DNA of 64,000 nucleotides from assembly GCF_963678635.1 (NCBI RefSeq), contig NC_087067.1, positions 2,978,001 through 3,042,000 on the forward strand. Direction: 5' to 3'. The stretch comes from Symsagittifera roscoffensis (Eukaryota; Xenacoelomorpha; Acoela; Convolutidae). Both the position numbers and the translations under genes were made by a program. Position 1 is the first letter of the stretch. Every line of letters begins with the position of its first letter. The notes beneath the pieces were generated by a model that did not search any database, was not told the DNA's origin, and was given only the letters and a program-made list of their open reading frames with translations. Positions 49,198-61,700 of the stretch are shown here, one piece after another.

Positions 49198-50079
49198 ATG
49201 AGTCCAGACAAGTCAAGGATACCTAAACGAGGTAATAGCTCTAGGAAATTCATACCTAAAAAGCAAAGAAAAACGATGACCGATCCTTTTGTGGATTGGA
49301 TCAAACGAGCCCGGACCGACAAAGGGGAGACGTTTTCAGGCAGAATGGTTGAAACGAGAAGTCAGAAGACCTCAGAAGAGAGAAAAGAAATGTTGGTAGT
49401 GGAGGTCAATACAGACCAAGTCATGAATGACAACCAGGAAGTACATGGACTGGAAGGAAGAGGCAGAAGGCTGGCGAGTGAATCTACTCCGGTAGAACAA
49501 GGCCATGATTTTGCCACTTCCACCGGGACATTGGATCGAGAGGAGATGTCGGAACTGTCCGACATCTTGACTGAAATAGCGGCAACTAGAAGATCTCCAA
49601 CAGACAACACTATGATGGCAGGCGGAACTGAGAAACAAACAACGTCATCATCGTTCTCAGAAAGAATGAGGAACACCTTAGGAAACATCTTTCCATTCAC
49701 CATGGGAGGGGGCGCAGGAAATGAAGGTGAATCCCAGGAGAAGGAGGACGAAGAAGAGCAAGTGGATTTTGGATCTCAAGTCAGCCTCAATAGTTCGACC
49801 CAGGAGAATGAGGCATACGTCGAAAGAGAGACTGGAACCATGGACAAATTTGGTGTGGTGAGAACGATAAGCAAGGAGATAAACACACCGGGCAAGTCGA
49901 GAGGCTTCGCGATTATGACAAATTCAGAGCCGCAAACTGGGGAGTGTAGAAACAGAGGGCTAGGCAATGCATTGGCGGACCCCGAAGTGGATATGAAAAG
50001 ACGTCGAGGCAGAGAGTCAAGGCCCGAATCTCGACCAGCACGAAGCTACCTGGGACAAACAGGGTTACACCGCCACTAG
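49198..50079 (+). pseudogene. gag: Element B gag, N-terminal region
   Basis: The first ATG is at 49198 (MSPDKSRIPKRGNS). The product is hydrophilic and low-complexity, with a basic start, Ser/Thr/Glu-rich middle and a basic end (MKRRRGRESRPESRPARS). The frame ends at TAG 50077-50079, but coding resumes in another frame within a few bases, so a small indel separates it from the next segment. Confidence 0.6.
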
Positions 50080-50090
50080 TTACGCCACTC

Positions 50091-51176
50091 GTGGATAACG
50101 GGGCAGCACTAGAAGAAGCCTTGAACAACATAGTGGACAGTTTAGGAGGACAAAATGAACAGGTGTCCATAAGAATGAGTGAACTAGAAAGAGCAGTTCA
50201 CATTGAAAGAGAAAGTCTGCGGGAAGAAATAAACCGCAATAGACAGGAAGTTGGTAGGAGCGAAAAACGCTTGAAAGAAAGAACGGACGAGCATATAGCG
50301 AAGAACTTGTCGCGAATGACAAGAGAAGCGGAACAGAGAGAGTTACGCTTAAGAGACGACATGGAGAAGTTGATAATTCAGCAAGAGCAGTATCTTGGGA
50401 CTCTTGACACAAAGATAGACGCGATGATGGAGAGGCGAACTCAGGCTATCATGGACAGGTTGGACGGGCTACTAAGCAGCAAGAGTGGACCAAAAGAAGG
50501 GGAACCGAACTCAGGAGGTCCCAGCAGGGAGCCGAAGGTGAACTTCAATGACCATCAAAAGAGGAGGTCATATGGATCCACTAGAGGCAGGGGCAGTTCA
50601 ACAGGCTATGCCACAAGGGATAATACAACATGGGGCCCGAACAGTAGAGCAAGTTCAACGGGAAACAGACAGAACTCTAATGAACGACCAACGCAAGGCA
50701 CACATGCGACTGGGAGAAGTGATTCCGGTAACAGAGGGCATGCAAGCCCGGGGAGGAGTCATGTGGGCCAAGGGGGAAACACTCACGGCGATTCGGATTG
50801 CAGGGATGCACCGCATACAGAGCCTTTGACAAGGTGTGAGGACACTCAGGCGGGACACTTAAGGGATGCTACGGCAATGGCCACAGCCTTTGAGCCCCTA
50901 AACAGGTCTTTGGAGACATTCCTTACAAGGTTATCCAGAACCAATAAACGCAGTGAGAAGTCCAGAAGAGTCTTTAAGAAACCAAGATGCTATAAAGACG
51001 AATCTGATGGCTGTATTGATACCTGGATAGAGGTGATGAAGCTGCATTTCCAGGAAGAGGACTTGTCGGAGAGACAGGAATGCAGTGCGCTCACCAGTAA
51101 CTTGGAAGGGACAGCCCTGAACTGTGTCATGGCCAAGAAGCAGTATCAGCGTGACACAGCCGAGAAAATCTTCTAA
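50091..51176 (+). pseudogene. gag: Element B gag, coiled coil and capsid start
   Basis: Residues ~25-120 form a strong coiled coil (ELERAVHIERESLREEINRN onward), followed by a Gly/Ser/Arg/Asn-rich hinge and a Ty3-type capsid start (CIDTWIEVMKLHFQEEDLSE; NLEGTALNCVMAK). TAA at 51174 interrupts it. The same frame continues with FGSGVQGHQAMMRFEKRRQR before a frameshift near 51306. Confidence 0.68.
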
Positions 51177-51331
51177 ATCTTGTTAAACCGTTTTGGATCA
51201 GGGGTGCAGGGGCACCAAGCAATGATGCGCTTTGAAAAACGGAGGCAACGAGAAGATGAAACGATAGACAAGTTTCTAGACGACTTGGAAATGCTGAGAA
51301 GACGCAGCCACCGGATGAGTCAAACCGAAGG

Positions 51332-52447
51332 ATGAACCTGGCAGTAGCCTCAAAATTCATCGATGGTGTGAAGAATGATGAACTTCGAACAATGCTAGCA
51401 ACACATTACACACCACTATCAACCAATGCGCCAACACCAGAGGAGTTGAGGCTCAAGTCAAAAGAGTATCTTTTGTTGAAACCTCCTTCGAGATCTGGAT
51501 ACTACAAGAACAATTATGGCAATTTTAACATCGGACCAGCAAACCAAGGGAATAATTGGTACAAACCGAGGGATGATATGGACAAGAGACGCTCTTGTGC
51601 CAATTGCAGTTCAACGGACCATCATGTGTCGGCATGCCCAACTTACAAACAAGGCATGAAAGCAATAGGCTTTAGCCTCGAGGACGAAGATGCGTCAGAA
51701 TTGGACCACGAGGATTTCATGAAAGGAGTAATTGCAAAATTCGGCCCGAGGTGTTTCTTTTGCAACTTGGAAAGTCATTTTAAATCAGATTGTCCGCAAT
51801 TTTGGGATGCAGTGGCGGACATCAAGCATCCAAGGCATGAAGAAGGTTTGTCAGGAGTGAAAGCCAGCAAGGCTCGCCTGTTGAGTGAAGCGGAGGCACG
51901 CAGAAAGGATAAACCTCGAGAGCTGGCGGCGAAGAAAATGCAGGCGGTAACTGAAGAGACACGTGAACCGGAACCAGCAACTGCGGCCGATGATTTCAAG
52001 ACCGATTATAGGGCAGCCGCGAGGGATGCTCTAAATAGAGTGCAGCAGGAACTGGTGACGAAAGAGATCGAACAAAAAGTGAAACTTGAACTGGAGAATG
52101 AGAAACTACAGGAGCAACTGAATACCTTCGAAGCAACGGAGTTCGAAGAAACTAAAGCACTAAGCAGTTTGAGCATGAAACTTAATGTGATCTCCGGTCA
52201 GAGGTTCGGCATGGTGCCACAAGGAAGCAAAATACAGTCGATAATCTCAGTGGCCGGACATCAGGTAATCAGAAATCTGAGTGATCCATCCGAGTTCACT
52301 TTGATGCATTTGGACACATATGCGGATTATCTGAGGCAGGTGGAGCCACGCACTGAGTCGAGAGCTGTGCGAGCACTACTAACAACGGGTGGCCCTCGCA
52401 TGAAGAAACTTCGTGGACGCTACCTAGAGGTCTATGGGCCGTATTAA
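51332..52447 (+). pseudogene. gag: Element B gag C-terminus with two CCHC knuckles
   Basis: It completes the capsid (NLAVASKFIDGVKNDELRTM) and holds two zinc knuckles, CANCSSTDHHVSAC and CFFCNLESHFKSDC, about 40 residues apart. A helical charged segment with coiled-coil character follows. TAA at 52445 separates it from the protease in the same frame, so gag-pro may have been one reading frame. Confidence 0.75.
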
Positions 52448-53737
52448 GTGATGCTGAACGTGGATGGAATCAGTATCTACACTAGGACTTATGTAACAAC
52501 AGATGATGACCAAATGGGGCAGATCTATTTGGGTGAGGAGGAACTCAAAGTCCGCAGGATAGGCCATGACGCCATGATGGAACAAGATGCAGTACACATT
52601 GGGTATGAAGCAGATGTGACCGCACATCTGCTCGACACCAACGGAACGAAAATCGGAGTCACAGGGCTTCTGGACACAGGAGCGGTACTGAGTGTGATGC
52701 CAATAAAAACTTGGGAAAGAATGGGCTTCACGAGGGAAGATCTAATTCCAACGAATCTCCGACTGGCCGCCGCCAATCGAGGAGCTATTTACGTAGCCGG
52801 AAGAACACCAATAACGGTCCTCCACATGGGAGGACGGGATCTTTGGATGAGCTTCCTGGTGGTAGAAAATTTGGACGACGCCGACCAATTCATCTTGGGC
52901 AGAGATTTCGTCAAGAATTTTGACGTGATGATTGACTTGAACAACGGTCTGATACGGATTAGAAACCGGGACCGGAAGTATGTTAAGAAACCAATTAATA
53001 GGATAATAACAGACGAAAACAAGGTACCAATTTTTTTAGATAGAAAAGTGAAGCTACAGCCAGGACAAGCTGTGGTGGCAATTTTTAGAATGAGGATTTT
53101 GAATTCGTTAAGTGATAGTAAACAGGTTTGCTTAGTACCGAATCCGAATAGTCAGATTTCTGTGATTTTAGGCCGGAGCTTCTCGGTAAAGCGAAACGGA
53201 CTGTGTGTCAGTGTGTTATTGAACACACTGGACACCACGGTTTCAATCCAGCGTGGAAAGAAGCTTGGCTACGCTTTGCCGATGAGGACCGACTATGAGG
53301 AGACACAAAACTTGAAGAAACATAGTGTGAAAGACTGTCCTTATCATGCCAATAAAGATAAAATTTTAAAGAGAATTAATGAATTAAAATCTATTCATAA
53401 ATTGTTTTCAATGAAATCCGAAACGGACGACGGCTTATCAAGCTGCTCGAATTTTCCGGAACGCCCCTCGTCATATGAACTAGAATCTGACAAACCGGTT
53501 TTGCCAGAGATAGAACATTTAAAAGGGAAAATAGTTGAGGGAGATTTCAAAAAATTGCGGGACCTCCTTAATCGGAACGCAGATGTATTTTCAAAACATA
53601 AGGCGGATATCGGTTGCTGTAACTTCGTCGAACACAAAATTGAACTAGAAGAAGGTGCCGTTCCCCACAGGGAAGGCGCAAGACGAATGGCGCCACACAA
53701 ATCGGAAGCGTGCCGAGCGGAATTAGAAACGACATGA
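52448..53737 (+). pseudogene. pol: Element B protease and RT N-terminus
   Basis: The aspartic protease has the catalytic GLLDTGAVLSVMP and the C-terminal FILGRDFVKNFDVMID. A ~200-residue connector follows, then the start of RT (FVEHKIELEEGAVPHREGAR). The frame ends in a stop at 53735 by a small indel, and RT continues in the next frame from about 53730. Confidence 0.78.
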
Positions 53738-56547
53738 TAGAACCCTCCAAATCGCCATGCGCCTGCGGGGTAGTAATGGCGAAAAAGAAAGGAAGGGGGC
53801 AGCTTAGATTTTGTTGCGACTTTCGTTACTTGAACGCGGTAACAATTAAAGATGCGTACCCGATACCGCGAATAGACGAGAGCCTCTCTAAGCTTGGTGA
53901 TGCCAAGTTCTTCACCACATTGGACTTGGGTTCTTCCTTCTGGCAGGTCCCTCTGCGGAAGAAGGATAGAGAGAAAACCGGATTCGCGTGCGAATTGGGA
54001 TTGTACCAGTGGAAGAGGATGCCCTTTGGCTTGTGCAATGCAACGGCCACTTTTCAAAGACTGATGGCTCAGGCTTTGACGAGAGTGACCAAGAAGTACG
54101 GGAATCTCGTGATGTGTTACGTAGATGACGTAGTCATAGCGACACCGACCCTGGAAGACCACATTGATAGGCTCGATGAGGTCTTTGGATGCATGAAAAG
54201 AGCAGGATTGAAGTGCAAACCATCGAAATGTGAAATCCTTAGGGATTCGATTAAGTACCTGGGAAGAATGGTGGACAGGTATGGTGTGAGGCCGGACCCG
54301 GAAGCAGTGGAAGCAGTGTTGACATGGAAAGCTCCCAGAACGGACACACAGCTCCTGAGCTTCCTAGGGTTTGCCAATTACTACCGGGAGTTCATAAAAG
54401 GATATGCGGACAAGGTGTATCCGATGCAGAAGCTAATGCGCAACAAAGGGGAAAAGTTCGAGTGGAACGATGAGGCACAAGTTGCCTTCGAGAATATAAA
54501 GCGGGAACTGTGCGAAGCGTCAGTGCTAGGCATGCCTACAGAAAAGGGCATGTATGTTCTTGACACAGACGCATCGGTAGTAGCCATCTCAGGAATATTG
54601 CATCAAGAGCAAGAATGGAATGGAAGAACGGTTCTCCGTCCCATTGCATACGGCAGCAAGGTCTTGAGTGACACAGAGATGAAATATGGCGCACCAAAAG
54701 CAGAAATGTTTGCAGTAGTCACTTTCGTGGAAAAGTACCGTGCATACTTGGGGAGCGCTCTCTTCAAGTTACGCGTGGACAACAGAGCGTTATCCTGGTT
54801 GAAGACCTACTCGATGGATCAGAGTTATATTGGTAGATGGATAGTAAGATTGGATGGCTACCATATGATAATCGAACATAGGATGCGTGATAAACACCAG
54901 AATGCTGACAGCCTCAGCAAGAAAACTGAGTTCTATGAAAGATTGGAGCAGAAGCAGGCCAATCAGGCGGAAATAAAGGAGGGATTCTCGTTTCTGGACA
55001 AAGAAACTTATGAAGCGCCTCCCTTAACGAGATGGTTGGATAAGTCTGGACATCCAATTCCAGGGCATCCTGAGTTACCTGTAGAGAAAGCAGCCGAGAT
55101 AAAGATCCTATCCAAGGGGGACCCGGTCCCCTTCGATCTGTTGCTGCGCTCGAATCTGGTCCAGCAAGAACTCTCTCGCATGAACATAAACAGCCTCTCA
55201 TTATTGGATAAAACGGTGCAGGTCACACCGCAAGTGATGCGGATGCTGGGTGGATTGTTAGAAAGAGAAGTGACCAGAGATGACCCCGAGTGGACAGCAG
55301 CAGTGGCATCGCTAACAGTCAGTGAGAAGGTGAAGATCATGCCGTCCAGACGACAGCACGCAGAGAACGAGAGGGTTTGTAGGACAATAGTTCAGCAACT
55401 AGTATCCTCAATACCCCACGAGATTTTAAACAGTACTTCTTACGGACAGAAAGAACAGGGGAGCAGCAAGCGAAAGAAAACCGTCACCTTTGTAGACCAG
55501 GATAAGGAAGGTGAAAAGGTAGAACAAAATCTGCTGCAAGACTATTTGTCCGGGGAGACGAATGATGAGAAGAACCAGCGATCACAAGATCAACACCCGG
55601 GACAAGAAAGTTTGTCCGGGGAGTCTGAGATAGATGGAAAAATTCCTGATGAGAAACAGGACCTAGAGAACAAGGTTTTGTCCGGGGAGTTCAGATGGAT
55701 ACGAAGAAGGCACAGACATGATCTGGAGGAGCGTGCAGTCTTCAGCACAACCTCTTCAACGGATGACAATTCCCAAAACTCAGGAATGGACACCTATTCA
55801 GACAGGAACTCGAGCTCGGGATCAGAACTGTCCGAACTAGCGATCCACACACTACTAGTGGAAACTCGGGCACGGGATCTGGACAGAGAAGTGCACCAGG
55901 ATCCTGACAGCGATCGCTACCTTATACCAAGCGAAAGAGTCTTTGACAACGCAGCGGATGATTTAGAGACAATAGCGGTATCGAAACGTTCGATGAGTCT
56001 GTTGCCGCAGAAAGAGGTAGTCAGGATTGATCTTCAGCCGTTTAAACAAGAAACACAGCCGTTGGCGAAGATTTGGTGCGTTAAGATGGAAGAAGACACA
56101 CACCAGCCCAACGAGCCGAATAGTCAGATGAGGGTCATGAAGACGTACTTAAAGTTGAGATACAGACTGTCGGATCTTCTAAGGGCGCAGAGAAATGATC
56201 GCATGACAAGCAACCTGAAAAGGTGGATCGAGAATGGTTCTCCAGATAAAGGGGACCTCGAGGAAGATAGTTATCGCATCCTGAGACAGTACTTCATGCA
56301 GAAGGAAGGGAGGTTATATTTGAACAAGGACGGGATTGTGGCTTGCAAAAGAAGAGAAGAAGACAGAGTCCTATACAAGTATAACGCGATAGTGTTACCG
56401 CAACTCTATCAGACAGAACTATTATTCAGGTCGCATGATCAGATGGGCCATCAGGGGATCGATAAAGTATATCAGAGGATCCTGAAGAGCTTTGAGTGGC
56501 CTGGAATTAAAAAGGCATGCGAGAAGTGGGTAACAGCATGTCTGTAA
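53710..56547 (+). pseudogene. pol: Element B RT, RNase H, long linker and integrase zinc domain
   Basis: RT has TLDLGSSFWQVPLRKKDREK, KRMPFGLCNATATFQRLM and the intact catalytic CYVDDVVIATP (residues ~136-146). RNase H residues are in VLDTDASVVAISGIL, RVDNRALSWL and NADSLSKK. A linker of about 490 residues, acidic in its second half with three LSGE repeats, separates RNase H from the integrase zinc domain (LFRSHDQMGHQGIDK ... WVTACL). TAA at 56545 cuts the CC pair of the zinc finger. The frame resumes after it (CQQVKDPRK). Confidence 0.85.
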
Positions 56548-56692
56548 TGCCAACAGGTCAAGGATCCAAGGAAGTTGTGATTTCGATTACAATCGATCGA
56601 GTCGTCTGAATTCAATGAGGTGGTGCAGATAGATCACCAGAAGATATGCATGACAGACAGTGGTTATAATCAGGTGTTGGTCATGATAGATC
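56548..56692 (+). pseudogene. pol: Element B integrase core remnant
   Basis: After the zinc finger only the first-Asp strand (VVQIDHQKICMTDSGYNQVL) remains. At about 56691 the sequence jumps to the acidic segment that precedes the macro domain. The rest of the DDE core and C-terminal domain are missing. A further TGA (56578-56580) is present. Confidence 0.68.
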
Positions 56693-57930
56693 GTGGAGGA
56701 AGGAACGGATACACCGCTGGACCTGGATCCAAACGAGGTGATCGAAGCAGATGATGAAACCTTACACTACGCAGAGGAAGATTGGCAGGATCCCGAACAG
56801 ATAGTGTTCCCAAGAATTTGGAACCGGATCTTCCGTTCACGATACAGACTCGTCAGAAGGACGGGACAGCACCCAGAAAGAAATACAATCCTTACCGTGA
56901 CGACTTTGTAGTGGATAGGATAGATCTGAAGAAGATAGTGGAGGAAGTAGTGGGTCTAGAAGAAATAACTGTGTCACAAGACATTGACATAGTCGATGAT
57001 CACGATGATGAGTGGGTCGACGACCGGTCGAAACCCGAGGTAGAATTCGACGACGAGCAACAGCAGTCATATGAAGAAGACTTGACGAACCTGCGTGTCT
57101 TGGAGTGGCTGAACGAAATGACCTCGGACCCTGAGGAGACCAGCGTCACGATTCAAGACGTAGATCGTGAAAGCATGAAATACATCAAGACCGAACGAGA
57201 TGATCCTTCCTGGGCTGCCCAGGAGGGACAACTACTCATTCCAGCTTCTAACTTCGACTTGATACCCGGTAAGCGATCGACGGGGACGTCGATGGATATT
57301 TTTGTCCGGGGAGTGGGGGTAGGACTTACGCACACTGAAAACTTGATAATAAAAAAATTAAGAGTAGCAAGAGAAACAGGAGACTTAGAAGCAGAAACAG
57401 GCGAAGAACCTAAGAAACCTGACATAGGTAGGGTAGTTGAGTCATATTTTAACTTACCAAATGAATATTCAAGTAACATAATACTAACAGACAGTGATTT
57501 CATACTCACAAATAGAACATGTGCGATAGCAATCACAGCAGACATGAGTTTTAGGACAGCGTTAGCGGCAGATTTTAAGAGAGAATACAAAAATATGGAA
57601 TTCCTTTGGAAGCAAAGACCAGGGATAGGGGGGGGGGGGGTAGCGGCCTTACCTCCGGCGGCGTCACAGATACCGGGTAAATACCTATGCTTCTTGGTAA
57701 CGAGGGCGACGGAGAAGCACCACGTGGACCCAGAGAACCTAGTCTTGTCCTTGACAAGGCTGAGGGACTTCCTCGTGGAAATGGACGTGAAGGAGCTCTC
57801 GCTTCCAGTGTACGATCCAAACAGAGGACGACTGCATCCTCGGGAATTGTACGCGCTTTTACATGTGATATTCTCTGATACTAATATACAAGTATACTTA
57901 CAAAAGAAATATTACTTAAGTATAGGCTGA
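56693..57930 (+). pseudogene. Element B pol C-terminal extension with TARG1-like macro domain
   Basis: An acidic region begins in one frame and moves into the pol frame near 56806. The 382-codon frame (56782-57930) has an acidic half, then at residues ~232-375 a macro-like fold. CAIAITADMSFRTALAADFK matches the N-terminal strand and helix, GKYLCFLVTRATEKHHVDPE the central strand, and MDVKELSLPVYDPNRGRLHP and VIFSDTNIQVYL the end. This resembles the TARG1/ALC1-type macro family (ADP-ribose binding or removal). The usual Gly-Cys-Gly-Leu after the LP strand is not kept, so activity is doubtful. A G-run at 57628-57640 may be a length error. Confidence 0.6.
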
Positions 57931-58290
57931 GTGACTTGCGAGAGGGTGTTAGGCTAAAGACTAAGTTGTATGTAATGTGTGATATGTGTGCTATGTTATG
58001 TTATGTGTTAGGTTACTAAGATCGTGGGTAAGAAGGGGTTAGTGACCATGAACAACTGAATGATGATCTTAGGAATAGATCCGAAGTTTGGACTGTCCAA
58101 TCTTAGGTCGAATTCCAAAATTTTAGAGACCGATTGATTTTAATAAATTTTAGGATAAATGTCTTTTTATCTGGACTGTTTTTAAGCAGATTTTAACGAT
58201 ATATGTTAAGGTGAAACTGAAAAGTGTGACATTTGTGACTTCTTTTCTAGATCCTGATTGATCATTTAATTACTCACTTGCGTCAAACCT
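57931..58290 (+). promoter_or_regulatory. Element B spacer ending in a splice acceptor for the third gene
   Basis: There is no open frame across this spacer. At 58234-58250 it reads GTGACTTCTTTTCTAG, a strong pyrimidine tract with AG at 58249-58250, about 75 bases before the ATG of the third gene. It suggests expression from a spliced subgenomic RNA, as for retroviral env. The matching donor was not identified. Confidence 0.5.
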
Positions 58291-58323
58291 TTGAATCAAA
58301 TCGAATCGAACTTGAAGAACAGA

Positions 58324-58710
58324 ATGGATAATTTCAACCTGGATGAATTGATGGACCTGGCAGAGGCATATGTAGGACCGATGATAGATGCGATCTATCG
58401 TCGGCTGGTGGATCGAGACTTCGCTCTGGAGGACCCAGAGGTAGTCATGTTGCTGACCGCCCTGATCAACATCTTGGGGCATGACAACCGTGGGGACCGC
58501 CCCACGGAAGTCCTGTTGATGGCAGCATATGGAGAGAGGGGAGTGCTAGATCGCCCGAATATGAGAGTGATGAGGTGGAGAAACGGGGCTCTCTCAGGAA
58601 GTGACTTGGCGAATGAGCCTGGATTGGGAAGTTCTAGGACTTACCAACCAGGTGAAATGCCTATGCCCTCCAAGCCCAAACCCGGGCTGCCTCGTCTGGT
58701 TCACCACTGA
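58324..58710 (+). pseudogene. Element B third gene, first segment
   Basis: ATG at 58324 (MDNFNLDELMDLAEAYVGPM) opens a 129-codon helical, acidic segment ending Pro-rich. A stop at 58708 is followed at once by coding in another frame (58719 on), so both were probably one protein separated by an indel. No known domain. Confidence 0.55.
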
Positions 58711-58718
58711 GAGCAGCT

Positions 58719-61700
58719 GTGCCACCAAAGAGGGCGAAAGTAGCACAGAAAGTTCAGACGAACCAAACCATGCAAGATCTGGATGGGATGAAGGATGAAC
58801 TGGAAAGGACAAAAAAGGAGCTGGACGAGATGACCAAAAACATGCTTAAGATGGAGTACAATCGGGACATGTGGAGAAGATTGTTCGAAGACTGCAACAA
58901 AAAGCAGGGTCAAGAAATTGAGCGCTTGAGGCAGGACTACAAAGAGCGATCGGAACAGATGGCGTTGACAAGGGCCGTAGAGAAAGTGATACCTGCAAGG
59001 AATATTCCTCGTTGGCAGTCCCCGATGGAGCTCTTGACGCCTCGAGAAATGAGTCAAACAACGGAGACACGGCTCCCGACAGCGACAGATCGAGTAACGA
59101 TCCCGGACCCTAGTGACACCTTGGGTGACCCCGTCGTGGAACAAACGGTGAGGAAGCTGATAGAGACAGCTGGACGACTGGTCGCCAACATGAATGCGCC
59201 AGGTTCCGGTGTGACTGCACCCTATGGAACGACTGACGACACGGGCAGAGTACGACTCTCCCAGACCGTGATCAGACAGGGGAAAAGTGACGTGACACCA
59301 CTCATGGGGAAATCGAGGGCCCCAGAGAGAAGAATACGGAAGATGCCAGCGAAGAAAGTGTCTCGCATAATAGACGTGCAAAAGAATAATCAATTGAAAT
59401 ATAATTTCACGGGAGTTCCGGAGACAGATCCGAGGGCCTGCTTCAATCGAGCGACTTGGAGCCCGGCAGTAAACCTGCAGCAACCACCACTCGGGACATC
59501 TCATCTGATACTGGGAGACAGCTTGGTCAGAGTGCTGTCGAATTTGAGGACCTCGTGGGTCACCACGGTGATGGCCTTTGGAGGCGCGACGATAGCCCAG
59601 TTATATCGAATGGTGGAACTGATGAATCCAGGGAGGATCCCCAATGTGATAATCTTAGTTGGGACGAATGACATCTCCAGAGGTTCAGATGAGCAGGAAG
59701 CACTATGGGAGTCAATGATGGTGTGTTTGTTTACTACCCTCTGGCAGAAATTCAATTGCGCGGTACTGACCATTTGCACTGTGCCAATGAACACGAGGAG
59801 CTTGACAGCAGCAGGGAGAAGGCACAACGAAGGAGTCGTCAGGTGGAATAACATCTTGAGGAATCTAGCAAGTCGGAATGCCGGAAGAATGATCCTCATG
59901 GACATTGAACATGAGTTGAGAGCTATGGATCAGGCCAGACTGACCACGGACGGCATCCACTTCGATAGTATCGAAGGACAGGCTTGGTTGAATCGAGTCT
60001 TCCAAGAGCGGTTGGACGAACTAGAGGTGGAACTCTTTGACACAGGAGTGCTGAAGGAAGAAGGAACAGCGAGTGACGCGGTGATTACTACCTTTGTGCC
60101 TCCTAGCCTGGAAACACGCTTGGAGACGGTCCCGGCAGTCACGAATTATAGACAACAGAGCTCCAGCGAACCAGGTCAGAGGACAGACGTACAGGATCGA
60201 TTGGGAGAAGCGCCGATGAGGAGGACCATCCATCCTAGGAGAAGAATAGGACCTGTCAACCCAATCGAAGAGACAACCAGCACGTCTAGATCGGAGACGA
60301 GATCGGAGACGACAAGTACCAGTCGAGAGGAGAGACGCCCGGGCAGAGGCTCGTTGATGTGGTCAAGACCCATACCGTCTCCCTGGCATGTATACAAAGA
60401 CGAACTAATGAAGCTGGATCTCCAGAGGGTAAGCTTCATCGAAGATGCAAGGAGGATGCTGAATGGAGCGACGCTATCCGTCAGCAGACTGTACTCGATA
60501 ACCGGCGTAGACTGGTTGATAGCCGCTAGTATAAATTTCAGCTCCACGACGGCCTTGAGATTTGCTGACCTAGAGGGACTTCCCTCTAACAACACAATGG
60601 GACCAGTGAATGCGAGACCATTGCAAGATGTGAGATTGAATCATGATGAGGGGAATCGTGAAGAGAGACCAGGAAGATTCCTGATGACGAGAGCGCCGAT
60701 TGGACAACACGTGAAGATGTTCAGGCAGCTGACGATACCCCCTGGTCATGTGAAGGAAAGAATATACCCAAAACTAGTGAATCAAGATGGTGATGTCCAA
60801 AAATACGGTGGATTGAAAGCGATAAAGAAAGATGAGACCATCTTCGCCGCCTATGACAAAGCAGAAATGAGGAAGGCCAAGATTATGATAGTAGCGAATT
60901 CAGAGTTCGTGTACACCTCCAAGTCTCTGTTTTGGCCGGACGTCATATTGTTGGCAGCGATTGACCTGGACCTACTGCAATCGGTATCTCTGGCTATAGG
61001 GGTACAAAGGCAGACGGAATTGAATCCAATTACGATCGTGTTTGCTGGCATTAATGACCATCTACACAGTAGAGGTTTTCTGAGCAGACTCAGAGATCCT
61101 ACAACGGCAGAGAATGCTGTGTGGCCAGCGATAAAAGATATCCTTGAGTCGATGGGTGAAGTGGTGGATGCGACGAAGGAGGGGTCAGTCACCAAAGTGA
61201 CACCGAGAGTAGTATTCGCGTTGTCTCCGGGGTATGCACATCTCCCGGATGGACTGAAATTCGTATATGCGATTGTGACCTTGCTTTCGGAAAGAAAATA
61301 TGATGTGATCATATCAGCCCCAAATCGCATGATAGAGATGGAGAACCTGAGGCCACTCAGGGCTGAACTACCTGCAGTGTGGTCAGATATCTCAAACGCG
61401 ATGAGAGGATTCAAGGACCATGCGCTACACATGCTAGTGTTGGACGAGGTGCTGGGGTTGAAACTGTCCAATTTCAGTCGACAGCTCAAACTGAAACCGG
61501 GAATAGACGACGACCATCGAGTGATCATAGCGATGTCCAACGACTTATGGTTCCGAGCAATGGAAGTGACAGGTGAGAACACGAGAAGGAAAACTTCACT
61601 AGAGACTAGAGCTCATTTGGAGGCGATGGTTTTGAGAACCAAGCCGGAAGCCAACCAGTGGCTACACCTGAATCCTCGAGTAGCGGCATTGGGTGCAGAT

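Noticed and set aside
53395-54162. 255-codon minus-strand frame opposite element B pol
   Set aside because: It is a shadow of the RT coding strand, with no conserved motif or start context.
58701-59504. 267-codon minus-strand frame opposite the SGNH gene
   Set aside because: Antisense shadow; composition follows the codon bias of the plus-strand gene.
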